In this document: positions 21,862 to 33,840 of the stretch, piece by piece
How the letters are laid out: each line of letters opens with the position of its first letter
How positions within the stretch are numbered: the first letter of the stretch is position 1
Source of the DNA: Asterias rubens
Taxonomy: Eukaryota; Echinodermata; Asteroidea; Forcipulatida; Asteriidae
Direction of reading: 5' to 3'
Assembly: GCF_902459465.1 (NCBI RefSeq)
Contig: NC_047068.1
Coordinates: 18,003,195-18,067,194 of the forward strand
DNA length: 64,000 bases
Notes under the pieces: generated by a model
The model's input: only the letters and a program-made list of their open reading frames with translations
What the model was told of the DNA's origin: nothing
Database searches by the model: none
Made by a program: the position numbers and the translations under genes

Positions 21862-23724
21862 CCGATGGCGGTACTGGTTGGATGACTATGAATCAAAAGT
21901 ATCACTTAATAGTCTTTATCCTCGAAAAATTTAACGTGCATTTTATATCATTGGGGCACTCACCAAAACATAGAGTCGAACTGCCTCTAGGTGGGGGGGG
22001 GAGTACATTGGTGTTTTGGTAAAAAAAAAACATTCTTTATCCCGATGCAAAATTTAACATCTATTATATCACTTATTTTCAAAATTTTAATATCTATAAA
22101 ATAAATTGTCAGAAAAAAGACTTTGTCTAAAACTTTTTTATAATTATTATTAGGATGTCAGTTTTAATCAAAACAATTGTCTCAGACAATAATAATGTTT
22201 AATCTGCTATTCAAATCTTTAGTTCTTTTTTAAGTAAAGCATTTGTATAGAGACTGCTTTTAATGTTATGTCAAGGCTGATTTAAATTAAATTCTACCTT
22301 TTAACTTAAATGTTTCAAATCAACTATAGGAATGTGACTGCTGTTAATGAACTTGTACTTTTATAGCTCTAAAACTGAATTTATTTTATGCCATTCACAA
22401 CTACCACCCAACTGAATAGTAAACTATGAATTGTTATTTACCTTTTTGTACAAATTTTTTAGATTGTGTGTAGTCGTTTTTAGGATACATGGTTATTCGT
22501 TGTCATTTACACTGTCCAGTGCTGTACTTTTTAGATTGACCATTTACAACCATGTTTAGCTGAATGTTTGTTTTTAACTATCTACAGTAAAACTACCTCA
22601 TTATGGAGTAATTGAAAATAAAACCTGTGTTTTGTGCTGTCTTTATTACAGTAGAATGGAATCGTCATTCCATATTGAAAAAAAAAAACTTAATGAATTT
22701 ATTATGATTCCCAAACAGTTTTGGAAACTACCTGAATACTACAATTCATGGACGACGCGAATACAGATTGCAAAAACTTTTACTGTGCTGCATGTGAGTG
22801 ATTGTAATCCAAAATGGTTACAGACTATTTATTTATCACCTTCGTACACGCAACGGGCGTCTGGGTACTGCACGCCGTGTGATAGTCTTCGGACTAGCGC
22901 ACGGCAATCCGATGCACTATCACACGGCTGTCGTCTAGTAGAACTAAGACATATCATGTGATGCGCTCTAAACCAATGAAAAGGCAGAATATTGGTAAGG
23001 GGTGTTATAAACGTAAATATCACATTATATTTTTATAGCAATGAACGATCACATGCAAAAGTGCATGACCAAGAACATCCCCAATCAGTGATATGACATT
23101 ATTCCCTTTTTGGCGTTCCATAGCTATACGACTTCTGCTGCGTACTAGACTGGTCCCCAGTCTTATTTATTGCATAAACCCATGGTGTAATGCGCGGCGG
23201 ACACTGGCCTTGAAAAAAAAAACGCCTTCACGCACACGCACGCACACACAAGTGCAAGCTGTTTTCTTGATAAAAAGTAGACGAAAGTAAACGGTAAGCA
23301 AGCCAATTTTGTACAGTAGTATCAGAAAATTCAAGCTCCCAAACTAGTTCGTGTTCTACGTCACACCATTGGTGTGATCAGTTGTGTGTTTATCAAAAGA
23401 GAATTCGTCCTTAAACTGTTTTTGTTTGCTGGTTCTTTCGCTTTCGGTGGCGTTGCTTGTTATTGGAACATTTTGACGTTGTTTGTACACACGAATATGG
23501 GATGCATCTGGGGTGTGGCGGAGCATGGGAATATGGGTGAAAGTTGAAGCTATGCTATGTCTTATGGCTATGCCAGAAAAAAATGTGCTACTAAAAAGCC
23601 TGTCCTCTTAGTCTTAAATTCTTATCCTCTATTAAAAATTTATGGATTTTTTGTCAGACCTAGACCCAGTATTCAGTAACTGGGGCACTTTTTGTATACC
23701 TTTTTCAAAATTTTGACATTCTCG

Positions 23725-24271
23725 GGGTCGCACTAAATACCGACAACTCACGACAACTCTAGAAAACAATTTTTAAATGCACTTAAACAAAACATTTGAA
23801 CATAAGTCAACCGTTAATTATATGCACAAGGGTCATTTTTGAATGTAAAAGAAAGTGTTTTTTACCCGAATTTAGTAATGAATGGTAATATCCGCCATGT
23901 TGTCTTTAAACGCTGGGGTGATACACATGTTGTCTATTATACCGCTGGGGTGATACAATATGCAAGATCAGAAGATGATTATTTACAATTTTTTTTTTAA
24001 TTATCTCAAGGAGTTTAAATAAATCTTTTGTAAGTTTCCCCTTTAAACTTCGATTCCAGAGTGGCGGGTTAGTTACTGACAAGAAAGAAAAAAATCAGCA
24101 GCTTTTTTATTTTTTATACAGTTTACAGTTAGAAAATGATTTAGATGCATATGACTCTTGTGCACATATGTAACGATTGATTATGTTCAAATAATCTGTT
24201 AAAACGCATTTAAAAATTGTTGTTGTGAGTTGTCGTGAGGGGTCGTGAGTTGTCGGTATTTAGTGCGACCG
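23725..24271. mobile_element. Non-autonomous DNA element with repeated CAACTC ends (copy 1)
   Basis: The left end reads ggtcgcactaaataccgaca and then repeats acaactcacgacaactc. The right end is its inverse, finishing tcggtatttagtgcgacc. The element is 547 bp and is flanked by CATTCTCG (23717-23724) and CATTATCG (24272-24279), a 7/8 match that could be an 8-bp target duplication. No coding capacity. Relative at 42366-42885. Confidence 0.7.
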
Positions 24272-24619
24272 CATTATCGCCATCATCGAAAAGATCATTA
24301 TTAATTATGAGTGTTATGAGTAATGACCGGTAGTGTCAAAATTCTGCAAAAAGGAATACAGCGCTCCAGTTACTGGGTCTTGATTCTTTCGTATTTCGTT
24401 TTTAAAAACTGCATGTAAAATAGATTAGAGATTTTGTAATGTTCATTTTTCAAGAGAAGATGTCGTTTATTCCATTACAGTTAATTTTGAATTAATTATA
24501 CGGCACATAACTCTATGATATAATTGAATATAAATAAATGAATTTGTGCGTTTCTGCCTCTCTATTGAAATTACGATTCATGTACATGTATTTTTACTGA
24601 ATGTCCTGCTAATGTTTAA

Positions 24620-24996
24620 AGACAGAGGACACTATTGATAATTGTCAGTCTTATCACTTGGTGTATCTCAACATATGCATAAAATAACAAACCTGTGAAA
24701 ATTTGAGCTCAATTGGTCATCGGAGTTGCGAGATATCTATCTATGAAAGAAAAAACACCCTTGTTACACGAAGTTGTGTGCTTTCAGATGCTTGATTTTA
24801 TGACCTCAAATTCTAAACTTGAGGTCTCAAAATAAAACTTGTGGAAAATTACTTCTTTCTCGAAAACTACGTCACTTCAGAGGGAGCCGTTTCTCACAAT
24901 GTTTTATACTATCAACCTGGTCATTACTCATAACCAAGTGAGGTTTTATGCCAATCATTATTTTGAGTAATAGTATACCAATAGTGTCCACTGCCT
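24620..24996. mobile_element. TTAA-flanked MITE, GGCAGTGGACACTATTGG family
   Basis: 377 bp with inverted ends (agacagaggacactattg and caatagtgtccactgcct), flanked by TTAA at 24616-24619 and 24997-25000. The interior holds an imperfect central palindrome around gacctcaaattctaaacttg, typical of the family. Confidence 0.8.
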
Positions 24997-25393
24997 TTAA
25001 TCCCTTCCTACATTATGTACCTGTTTATGACTTTGAGACTACCTAGAATGCTACCCAAAGTATTAAACATAGGGTTTAAACACCAGGCAACATGTATGAC
25101 CATCTAATTGCATATATACAAATTTAATTGAATGGTAGACTGGTTGATTTTGCGGATTTTGCTAAATGACCAAATAGGGACTGTTGTTGTGGGACGGAAG
25201 TGCCCCTTTTTCCTTCCTCAGTGTTTTTCCATCCCACAATACCTTTTTGGCATTCAACAAAATCAACCAGGCAAATCAGTCACTGAGAAAGTCTTTGTCA
25301 AAAGTGCATTTTGAGTTTGACTTTAACATTGTAATTTTTGGGGGGAAATTGAGTCTTTCACAGTATGTCACACCATGGAGGAACGGTCACACA

Positions 25394-25468
25394 CTACTCC
25401 TAGAACTATGAGGTTAATTCCGCTATCGTCTCCTGTTAGCAGAACGAACCTCATAGTTCTAGGAGTAG
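25394..25468. mobile_element. Miniature 75-bp inverted-repeat element (copy 1)
   Basis: Two perfectly complementary 22-bp arms (ctactcctagaactatgagg plus tt, and its inverse) surround a 31-bp loop. The direct repeat tcacaca flanks both sides (25387-25393 and 25469-25475). It shares ctcctagaac ends with 46306-46355. Confidence 0.7.
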
Positions 25469-26026
25469 TCACACACAGTCTTAGAAAAGATGCTAGTTGT
25501 CAACTAGAGAAAAGAGTAGAGTGTTAACTGGTTACTTACTTTTTTTAATGATAAAATAAACGAATGAGTTTTGGATTGTCAAATAGTATTTTATAGGCTA
25601 TTTAACCAATAACTGAAATAATTGGTAGCAAACAGGGATAAAGTTAGGCCTACCGTAGTTTTTTCCTACATCGATGTGATGGTGTTGTTACTGTTAGCAA
25701 TAAATGGTGTTATTTTAGTGTAGACCCAGTTCAGTAAGAGTAACCTTAGGTGATGTATTCGTGTGTTTTTTTAAATTGAGATCTACAAAGTGCTTCTCAA
25801 ATTGTGAAGTTTTATCTACCTATTACTAAGGATTATTCTCCCAGCGTAGACATGGATTGGCCCTGGGTTTTTGGCGTAAACTAAAGATAGTGACCACATT
25901 TTGATATGAAACTTTCTCATGTTAACTTTATTGTACACTTTTATTTACAATAGGATTGAAACAAACAAACAAACAAATGGTTCAAAGACCATAGTGTACT
26001 TTACCTTTAAATAAGGGAATCAACTA

Positions 26027-26125
26027 GTGGTTTAATCCCAACGAGGCCTGGTTCTTGATAATTTTACCAAGACAAAGTCGAGGTAAATTATCAAGAACCA
26101 CACCTTGGCGGGTTTAAACCACGTT
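26027..26125. repeat. Long imperfect hairpin upstream of the LITAF gene
   Basis: The left arm ends gtggtttaatccc then tggttcttgataattttacc; the right arm begins ggtaaattatcaagaacca and ends gggtttaaaccac. The arms run over about 43 bp each with mismatches, around a short loop. Possibly a small transposon. Confidence 0.55.
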
Positions 26126-26469
26126 GAAACCAATTCAACACACTTTGATTCCCATTCATAAATCCCTTTTCGGTCAAAAAAAAACAACACTTATGGTCTA
26201 AAAGTAATTAAATGCAAAAATTATAATTTTTCAATGATTTCTTTCAACACAACATCCCTCCAGCTATGAATTCGCGCGTATCGCATGATGTGGCACAACT
26301 GTCTCGGCCGTGTCACGCCCATGTTTGAACACTTTTTACTTGTTATAAACAAAGGTTTATACACACCCACGTGATGCGCTCTCCACCAATAGGAATAGCG
26401 AAACTGTCTTGGTCTATGAATGTTATTTATGTCATTTAATATTTGACCCTTGACCTTTGCAGATAAACC

Positions 26470-29400
26470 ATGAGTGACCCAGTACAACCTCCGCCCCCAT
26501 ATCCTGCATCAGACTTCAAAAGCCCTGGTAAGACAACAAACTATTATTTATTTCAAGCTATTTTTATTTTATGTATTTATTTGTTCTGTTTGGAAATTTC
26601 AAGGAACATTACAGAATTGTTTCTTTTTCTAACAAAACAGTTGATGGCAGTGTAAGCACTTGATGTCATCCACCATACATTTATAAAGTTCTGACAAACT
26701 TGTACAAGTTTGAGATCGATCGCCCATCTGGGTCATGAGAAAATAGTGGAAAAAAGATTACACAATTTGCATGACATTGATTCAAATCAAAAATGAATGC
26801 GGTCACTGAGTGATAAACTTCAAACAAGAAATTAATTTTATTTATTTTTCATCAAATATGACGTTTCAGACAGAAACACTTCATGGGATGTTTTTTACTA
26901 TCATCATTATTAGACCATGAAAAATTTATGTAAATCTGTGATCTTAGACAAGTTTATTTTTCTCACCAATTCAGTCTGTAATGTTCCTTTAATCACTATA
27001 TTAGAAAGTGTGTTGATTTGAAAGAATGTGTTGATGTATGTTCAATAAACAACTAAACTCTAAACCCCCTTTGTCACAGTTCATTCTTTTACATCTCTCT
27101 GTGTTTCTACTTTCACAACTTTTTAAACCAAAATTGGTATCAACATGGGGTCTGTTAAAACAGTGCCCCATTAGAGCATAGATTATGCTCTTTTCAAATG
27201 AAATAATAATGAAATACCAAGTATGAAGTATGTCATGAAAGAAATGATAACCTGAGTCAACAAACGATTTGTTTTGCTTGATCGCATCACAAGCTGTTTA
27301 TATTTGAACAAGCACTCTCATTAGGTAATCTCATTTACATTGTATCTGTTGGGTAAGTATACTTAAGTAACCCAACAGAATTAAAAGGCATTTAGCAAAC
27401 ATCATTTATTTAAATATATTTAGATTTCTTTTACACAGAGAGATATTGAATTGAAAAACACAGTACTTGCTGGACTTGTCCTGTGGTTAGTTTACTGCTA
27501 TGACGCTAAATTCTTGCCTCGGGGTCGGGGGCCCCAGTCCATTGTGAAATTTAAGCCCTTTTTGCTTTGAAATGCCCACTAAGAAGCGCATAAAATAAAT
27601 GTAGTCTACAATGTCTGTGTCTGTCTACCATCCTTAGATGCATTGTACGTGTACATATCTAGGCATAGTGGCACCTTTTCTTGGCTAGTTGTTTGTATAG
27701 CATGTATAGGCAGATGTTATAGTAGTTGTGTGCTTGTCAGAACTAACAATATTGTTAGTTCTGTACATTGTGCCACTATGTATTTATAAGAGACCTAGAC
27801 ACTACATCAATACTTCACTCCCATAAAGCTATTTGTCAGGAAAATTAATACTAACTGGTACAATGACAATTCACAAAATGACTGCTAAAGTTAGAATTCG
27901 AGACTATCATGTTTAACTCTTTGTTTACAAAAGAGTGTTTTTGCATTTTGTTTACATACCACACTGGTCATGTGGGAACTTTTATTTTGTGTCTTAATTT
28001 GCTCAGAATTTTCAAACACTATAAAAATGAACAAGTTTTGAGATGTTCGTATCAAATGTTGATACTGAACAAGTGAGATTCTCAAGAAAGTTTGGAAGCT
28101 GGAGAGAATTTTTACAAGTCTGAAGTTCACAAGCCATTAGCAGAAGCCATTCCCAACAAACTAAAGTGTACACAGGCTGTTTTTTTATACTTTTTTCTGT
28201 CTAATGTGTTCAAAATGGATAGTTACCTGCAACAGGGGCAGGCTGGGTACCCGCCAAAGGGTCAACCTTGGTACCCACAAGAGGGTCAACCTGGGTACCC
28301 TCCAGAGGGTCAACCTGGGTACCCACCACAGGGCCAGCCTGGGTACCACCACAAGGCCAGTCTGCATACCCACAACAAGGCCAGCAGCCTGGGTACCCGT
28401 CACATGGCTAGCCTGGGAACCAACCACGGGGCTTGCTTGGAGCCACCCAAACCATTCCCAACCAATTAAAATGTTAAGTTTTAACAGCCAGTATATGTTT
28501 CTGTCCAATTTGTTTTAGATGGGAGTTACCCACAACAGGGGCAGCCAGGGTACCCACCACAGGGGCAGCCCGGGTACCCGCCACAGGGCCAGCCTGGGTA
28601 CCCTCCAGAGGGTCAACCTGCATATCCACCACAGGGTCAACCTGCGTACCCGCCTCAGGGTCAACCTGGGTACCCGCCTCAGGGTCAACCTGGGTACCCG
28701 CCTCAGGGCCAGCCCGGTTACCCACAGGGCCAGACTGTTGTCGTCAGTCAGCCAACCGTCACCACAGTGATTCAACAGATGTTTCGGGAGTTTCCAGTGC
28801 AGTGCCAGTGTCCCAACTGCCACAATCAAGTGACATCCCAAATGACTTATGTAACTGGCTCGCTGGCCTGGCTGCTGTGTGTAATCATGTTCTTCTGTGG
28901 GTAAGTTGGAACAACCAATAGAGGCAGGCAAGGTTTTAGACAGGAAAGGGTTCAAGGGTGTCCAAATTTGCTGGAAACTGCGTATCCGAATTGTTCACTT
29001 ACAATACATTCACATGTACATGACAGATTAAAGAGTGTCCAAAATTTCAAACAGGGTGTCCAAAAGACACACAGACACCCCTCTGGATAGCACTATGGAG
29101 GCAGGATTTTATTCCAAATTTGAAATGGGATGCCAAGGTTGATGTTATCATTTTAAAAGCAGGGCATCAGAATCACTCTCTTTAAATAGGTTTTAAAGTA
29201 AATTAAGTGTTCATGTTTGTATTGATGATACCAAAAGCGGTATCATTGAAAACCATGTGGATGATAATTATATTGAATGGTCAGGCCTGGTCAATGCCCC
29301 TACCCATCGAGCTGTGTAACCCATCTGTGAGTTCAGGACCATAACTTCTGGGTTTTTTTAAAGGAAAAACATGCAAGCAACCAATTAAAAACAAGCAAAC

Positions 29401-29767
29401 AAACAGACATGCCCTGTAATTACACAGAGGCCAGGCCATGTTGCCCCATGTCTTGGCCTGGCTCTGTTGTCCTGGTCTTGGCATTGGTGCCCCTTTAAAA
29501 GTTTCCCATTGACTTTAAGATTTTCTAATAGAAGTGCCCTTTGTAAAATGAAAAAGGCCTTGCCCTCTCAAAGATGAAATTGCAGGTCTAGCTTTATGTA
29601 CATGGTATGTTTGTATCCCCTATTATTAATATTATGTTTTCTCTTCCACTGCTCTGTGTAGGTTGTGGCTGTGTTGCTTCTTGCCATTCTGCATCGATGG
29701 CTGCCAAGACGCAATCCACAACTGCCCAGTTTGCAAGTACCAGCTGGGCGTGTACAGTCGCCTCTAG
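26470..29767 (+). CDS. LITAF-domain (SIMPLE/CDIP1-like) protein with PGYPPQGQ repeats
   Basis: Three exons: 26470-26527, 28519-28900 and 29662-29767, with phases 1 and 2 closing, 181 residues. The N-terminus has PPPPYP, a PPxY-type ligand as in vertebrate LITAF. The middle is about eight copies of an octapeptide, PGYPPQGQ with variants. The C-terminus is a complete LITAF domain: first knuckle QCQCPNCHNQV, a hydrophobic membrane-embedded segment (TGSLAWLLCVIMFFCG then LWLCCFLPFCIDGC), and second knuckle HNCPVCKYQLGVYSRL at the end. The Cys pairs bind zinc and the hydrophobic part inserts as a monotopic anchor in endosomal or lysosomal membranes, where the family acts in sorting and degradation. 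LITAF and CDIP1 cannot be separated by eye. A dead copy of the repeat exon lies at 28215-28468 in intron 1. Confidence 0.92.
28215..28468 (+). pseudogene. Dead tandem copy of the PGYPPQGQ exon in LITAF intron 1
   Basis: The block begins atggatagttacctgcaac, matching the start of the live exon (atgggagttacccacaac), and runs through about seven octapeptide repeats. The acceptor is lost (ttcaaaatgg where the live copy has gttttagatgg). A one-base deletion near 28346 (gggtaccacc against gggtacccacc) breaks the frame. Upstream intron sequence is also shared (ccattcccaac, then tttctgtc just before the exon), so intron and exon were duplicated together as a unit of about 310 bp. Confidence 0.7.
29403..29592 (+). 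repeat. GGCCTGGAATTACA dispersed repeat, in LITAF intron 2
   Basis: Landmarks in order: cctgtaattacacagaggcc, tcttggcattggtgcccc, aagtttcccattgacttt, atagaagtgccctttg, aaaggccttgccctc. It serves as the uninterrupted reference for the copy at 48700-48993. Confidence 0.65.
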
Positions 29768-30325
29768 GCTAACACCCAAAACGAGGTAACCCCTTGACCC
29801 TTCACCCCTCAGTTATACCCAGTGATACCCATTAAGGTGGCTTATGAGGTTATTACAAGTGTACTTTTAAAATAGTGACGTCATTTGGCACTTTCCTAGA
29901 GAAGTAAGACTTTCTATTTCTTAAATCCCAAGGTTATAGTCAAGATTTGGTAAAAATTAAGAGGTGTCGGGTTATTGTAAACAGCGTGTGTAAATTACTT
30001 GTAACTCTCTAACATGAATATTATAGGTTTTCTAATGTAAAATACATGTAAATGTTTATAGACTCCCTTTGGCTTACAGTAAAGCCCGGTTCATACCTTC
30101 TGCAAATGCGAAGCATTTGCAGGAAGTACACTGTATGAACCTGGCTTAAAGGTGGGGGCAGTCTTGGGTCAGCCACTAAAAGCAAGAGTGCATGGGAGAC
30201 CCAGGGCCGACTCGAGGTAAAGCAATATGGAATGTACCAAATGTTTGCTTCTCTCAAAATTTAATTGTCTCTCTTTTACCAACAACTTGGAGGAGTTGCA
30301 GGTACCCAAATATGTTGCTAATGTA

Positions 30326-30790
30326 CCCAGCAATGTTGCATTATGTGGAGGTACATTTATCCTGTTGCCTACATGTAATAGATGACAGGGTACATTTAAC
30401 CTGTTGCCTATTAGGTATTAGGTGTACATTTAACCCATTGCCTACTAGGTAAGGTGAACATTTAACCCATGCGTAATACACTGTAGGTGAGAAGGTACAT
30501 TGAACCTATTGCCTAATAATAGGTAAGGGGAACATTTAACCACTTGCCCTAAATGTACACTTAACCTGTTGCCTAATAGGTAGTTTTAAGGGGTATATTT
30601 AACCCATTGCCTAAAATGTGAGTGTATGTACACTTAACCCGTTGGCTTATAGGTAAGGGGTACATTTAACCTGTTGACCAAATAGGTAAGAAGTCATTGA
30701 ACCCATTGCCTAATAGGCAAGGGGTGCGTTAACCCAGTGCTAATAGGTGAGGGGTTCATTTAACCCATTGCCTCAAAGGTACCCAGATAA
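30326..30790 (+). repeat. Minisatellite, unit about 35-40 bp
   Basis: About twelve degenerate copies of a unit like ggtacatttaacccattgcc followed by taataggtaagg. Units vary in length and many differ at one to five positions. It lies 560 nt after the LITAF stop, before the first AATAAA I see (30932), so it is probably transcribed within the 3' UTR. Confidence 0.85.
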
Positions 30791-30931
30791 TTGTGAAATA
30801 CTGCATGTACCCCTATGACAAAAAGGTTTAACATGTGGCATTTATCTTCTTGTATAAGATCAAGCTATGATATTACTTTATTGTAAACTTGTATTTTTAC
30901 CATTTAACTTTTAGAACTTTTTACTTTTAGA

Positions 30932-30937
30932 AATAAA
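30932..30937 (+). terminator. Candidate poly(A) signal, LITAF-domain gene
   Basis: AATAAA about 1.16 kb beyond the stop codon. I noticed no earlier canonical hexamer, which implies a long 3' UTR carrying the minisatellite. Confidence 0.35.
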
Positions 30938-31417
30938 TTATGTAACATCATTTCCAACAATTATTCCATTGTGGTCGCAAACTTTGATGCAACTGCGTGA
31001 GTCCACAAGTGGCCCAAATTTTGCAATGAAGGTTGCACAAATGAACTATACGCAGTGTGAACATTTGCGAGCTGCAAGCTGACGTAAAGAGGCTTCGAAG
31101 TGGCTGCAGAATTTTTTTTTCAAATATCTGTATGTAGTTAAACATTATCAGTGTCAAGAATAAATGTGGTATTTTAGCATTATACATGTACGTAATATTA
31201 AATGGATTTTTAAAAAAAATAGCTTAGCCATTTTATTTTATGGGATTATTTTCTGCATGCTTTTTAGTATATTTTTTTTACAGAGTTTCGTGTATTTAAA
31301 GTTCATGTATAAGTATATCATAATACACTAACTCAAAAACTAGGGATTTTTTTCTTCATGAAAACACTTCTAACACTCCTGCACAACTCCTAAAATATTT
31401 GTAGATAATAAAAAAAA

Positions 31418-31740
31418 AAGTGGCCAAGCGGTTGATAGCAAGTTCTGGTGGTTAAGTCATCGGAGTGTCTGTTCAAATCCCGGTCGTGACATTTGTGTCC
31501 TTGAGCAAGATGCTTTTCTATAGTATGGTGTAATTGTTTCTCTTCACCCAGGGGTTTAAATGGGTACCTTTGAGGGAGGTGTTGATATTTTGTATGAAAA
31601 AGGCTTCTCAGAGCTGAGAAAGATTAAAAGGATGTTATTGGCCCAATGACCAGGGCACAAAAGCGCATTGATATGGTCATTGTATAATGCATGATATAAG
31701 AACTAGTTATTATTATTACACAAGTATTATTATTATTGTA
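31418..31740 (+). mobile_element. tRNA-derived SINE
   Basis: The head has an A box (gtggccaagcggttgatagc) and a B box (gttcaaatcccggtc) with tRNA spacing; the A box resembles Ser/Leu tRNAs. The body has gtccttgagcaagatgc and ggtacctttgagggagg. It ends in a microsatellite-like ttattattattac tail, preceded by aaaagcgcattgatatggtc. A decayed relative of the body lies at 20450-20720. Confidence 0.75.
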
Positions 31741-32557
31741 CTTAGCTTCTATTTGTGTGCTTAAGCAGCTTCTTGAGGGTTAGGCCTAACTATTATCATT
31801 GGTAAATGCAGCTCAATTTGAACCAGTTACTCAAACAGAACATTCAATTTAATTTTGAAAGGGTTAGTTCCTTTTAAGGCAGTATTCAATTATAAGCTTT
31901 TTTTCCCATGAAGTTTTTGTTGTTTTTACTTTTAAATCAGATCATTAATTTAAAGTTACAAATTAGGAGCTAGTTAAACGAACATGTATACATCAGTTCA
32001 TCAGTACACATGTATACAGGGCTTTACACATCTATGTAAGGAGAAAATCCAAAAGTTTTGTTTTATCCCGAAGCAGAAAACTAACAGCTGTATGATTTTT
32101 TTATGCTGCTTGCTATATTTTGTTCTTAAGTAGCCCTATGAAATCATTGCCTTTGTCCTCATTCCACTTTGCTGCACTTGTCAATGTCATTTTATCAAAA
32201 TGTTTACTTTATTTAACTGTTTTATTTTCACTTGGCACATCGGCTGCACCTACCAAGGTCATTTTACCGCAGGGTCATGCATTCAGATTTATTGTCAAAC
32301 TATATTTTATATTTTATTGATAGTTTTATTTTTAGTACAGTTTAGGATAGTTTAGGGTAGTTTTATTTTTAGTTATCAGTACATACAAATTAGTTTTACG
32401 AATTGTGGTAAAAAAAACTTAACAAAAGTAAAGCTCACATTTTATCGATAGATTTTGTGGAAGTTCAACAATTTTTTAAAACAAAGTGATAGTATCTCTT
32501 ATAGTCTCGTTTGGCACTGCCCAGGATGACCAACTTCAATAATATTATGATGTTTAA

Positions 32558-32948
32558 AGGGTCTGTATACGTTTGGTAATGAATTAATGACAATAACAAC
32601 TTTTGATTAGAAGCATACAGCAGCTTTCCATAGTAAAAAGCTGAGAATTTTTTTTTTAAATACATTTTACTTAGAAGTAATGTGGTTAAGGGAAATTACA
32701 TGTACAGTGTGTATATCAGTTTTAAGCCCCAGAATGTGTAACTGCAGTAACGCTTCTCAGATTGTGAATCCAATTGCAGATTGTTCTTTCTGCGAGGACA
32801 TAACCTCTCCAGATTTTCGCCAATATCTCAAAAATGCTATTACCTTTTGAAATGAAATTTTCACAGGTTTAGTTCTATGGTATCTACAACTATATGTTGG
32901 ATTAAAACAAACCATTTGTTCTAATTACCAAGCGTATTACAATCCCTT
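32558..32948. mobile_element. MITE with AGGGTCTGTATACGTTTGG ends
   Basis: Left end agggtctgtatacgtttgg after TTAA (32554-32557). The right end reads ctaattaccaagcgtattac then aatccctt, inverted relative to the left. The TTAA on the right is degraded to ttga. Confidence 0.6.
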
Positions 32949-33677
32949 GAACGAAATGAAAGTAAAAAATGTGTGTCCGAAGTTGTTTCCTGAAGCATTG
33001 GAATTGTTTTTATTTATTTCTTATTAACTAAATGAATGTACTATAACGTAGTCTCTTCAGATTGTGTGTATGGTTTTTCGAAGTGCATACCATGGTGTGC
33101 TCCTCCCTTTCGGAAAAAAACTAATTATATCCTTCGTACTTTCGAACTAATACATGTATATCTATAATTAATGTAGTTATTGGGCTTATGAAAAAGTACT
33201 GTGGCTATATACAATGTAAACAGTGAGTGCTTTATATTTGAACTGATCTTTGTCATTTTTTCTTTTTTCTTTTTTTTTTTTGGGGGGGGGGGTTAAACTT
33301 GTTTTATCTCGTAGATTTCGTTCATGCACGCCAAGGAGATACCCAGTCTGCACTGCACAAACTTGGGTGTTAAAAATCGACACAATGTAATCAAAATTTA
33401 CCATACATGGTGTAACAAAATAATAGTCATTTATGTCATCAAAATTACATTGGTGTGACTTTAACACCCCTTAAAAGTAACACCCCTTTAAGTCAATTTC
33501 AGTTCTCTCTCCGGTACATCATAATGTATGTGTCACCACGCATAGTGTCAATTTTAATACCCCAGTTTTGCAAGGCACAGTTTGTAGGGTCAGACGTAAA
33601 CGTTTCAAATAACATTCTGATGACATAAATTTACTTTCAATTGTTTGTGTGCTTATTTTGATATTGCAAACCCAGGC

Positions 33678-33840
33678 CTGAAACTATCACAGAGACCCCG
33701 GAGATGGCCTCTGTTGCCCTTGGCCTTGGTGCCCCCTCAATATATTCCCATAGATAGTTAAGATTTCCAAATGGAAGTACCCCTTTTCAGAATTAAAATG
33801 GCCTTGCACTTGCACTGTTATTCAAGATGAAATTCCAATC
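33678..33840 (+). repeat. GGCCTGGAATTACA dispersed repeat, diverged copy
   Basis: Landmarks ccaggcctgaaactatcaca, ccttggccttggtgccccc, tatattcccatagatagtta, atggaagtaccccttttc. Same order as 29403-29592. Confidence 0.5.

Larger units (their letters stand above)
21567..26469. other. Intergenic, repeat-rich, between TK1 and the LITAF gene
   Basis: No supported gene. It holds the TK1 3' UTR, elements at 21643-21861, 23725-24271, 24620-24996 and 25394-25468, and the hairpin at 26027-26125. Another shared motif, gtgatgcgctct followed by accaat, occurs at 22959 and 26372 in the same orientation. Several open frames of 60-110 residues overlap these repeats or have no coding character. Confidence 0.5.

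Noticed and set aside
28185-28955. Long repetitive open frames on both strands across the LITAF repeat
   Set aside because: They are shadow frames of the octapeptide repeat. The in-phase exon with the LITAF domain explains the region.
30326-30790. CRISPR array
   Set aside because: Units are contiguous and degenerate with no unique spacers, and the window is eukaryotic. It is a minisatellite.
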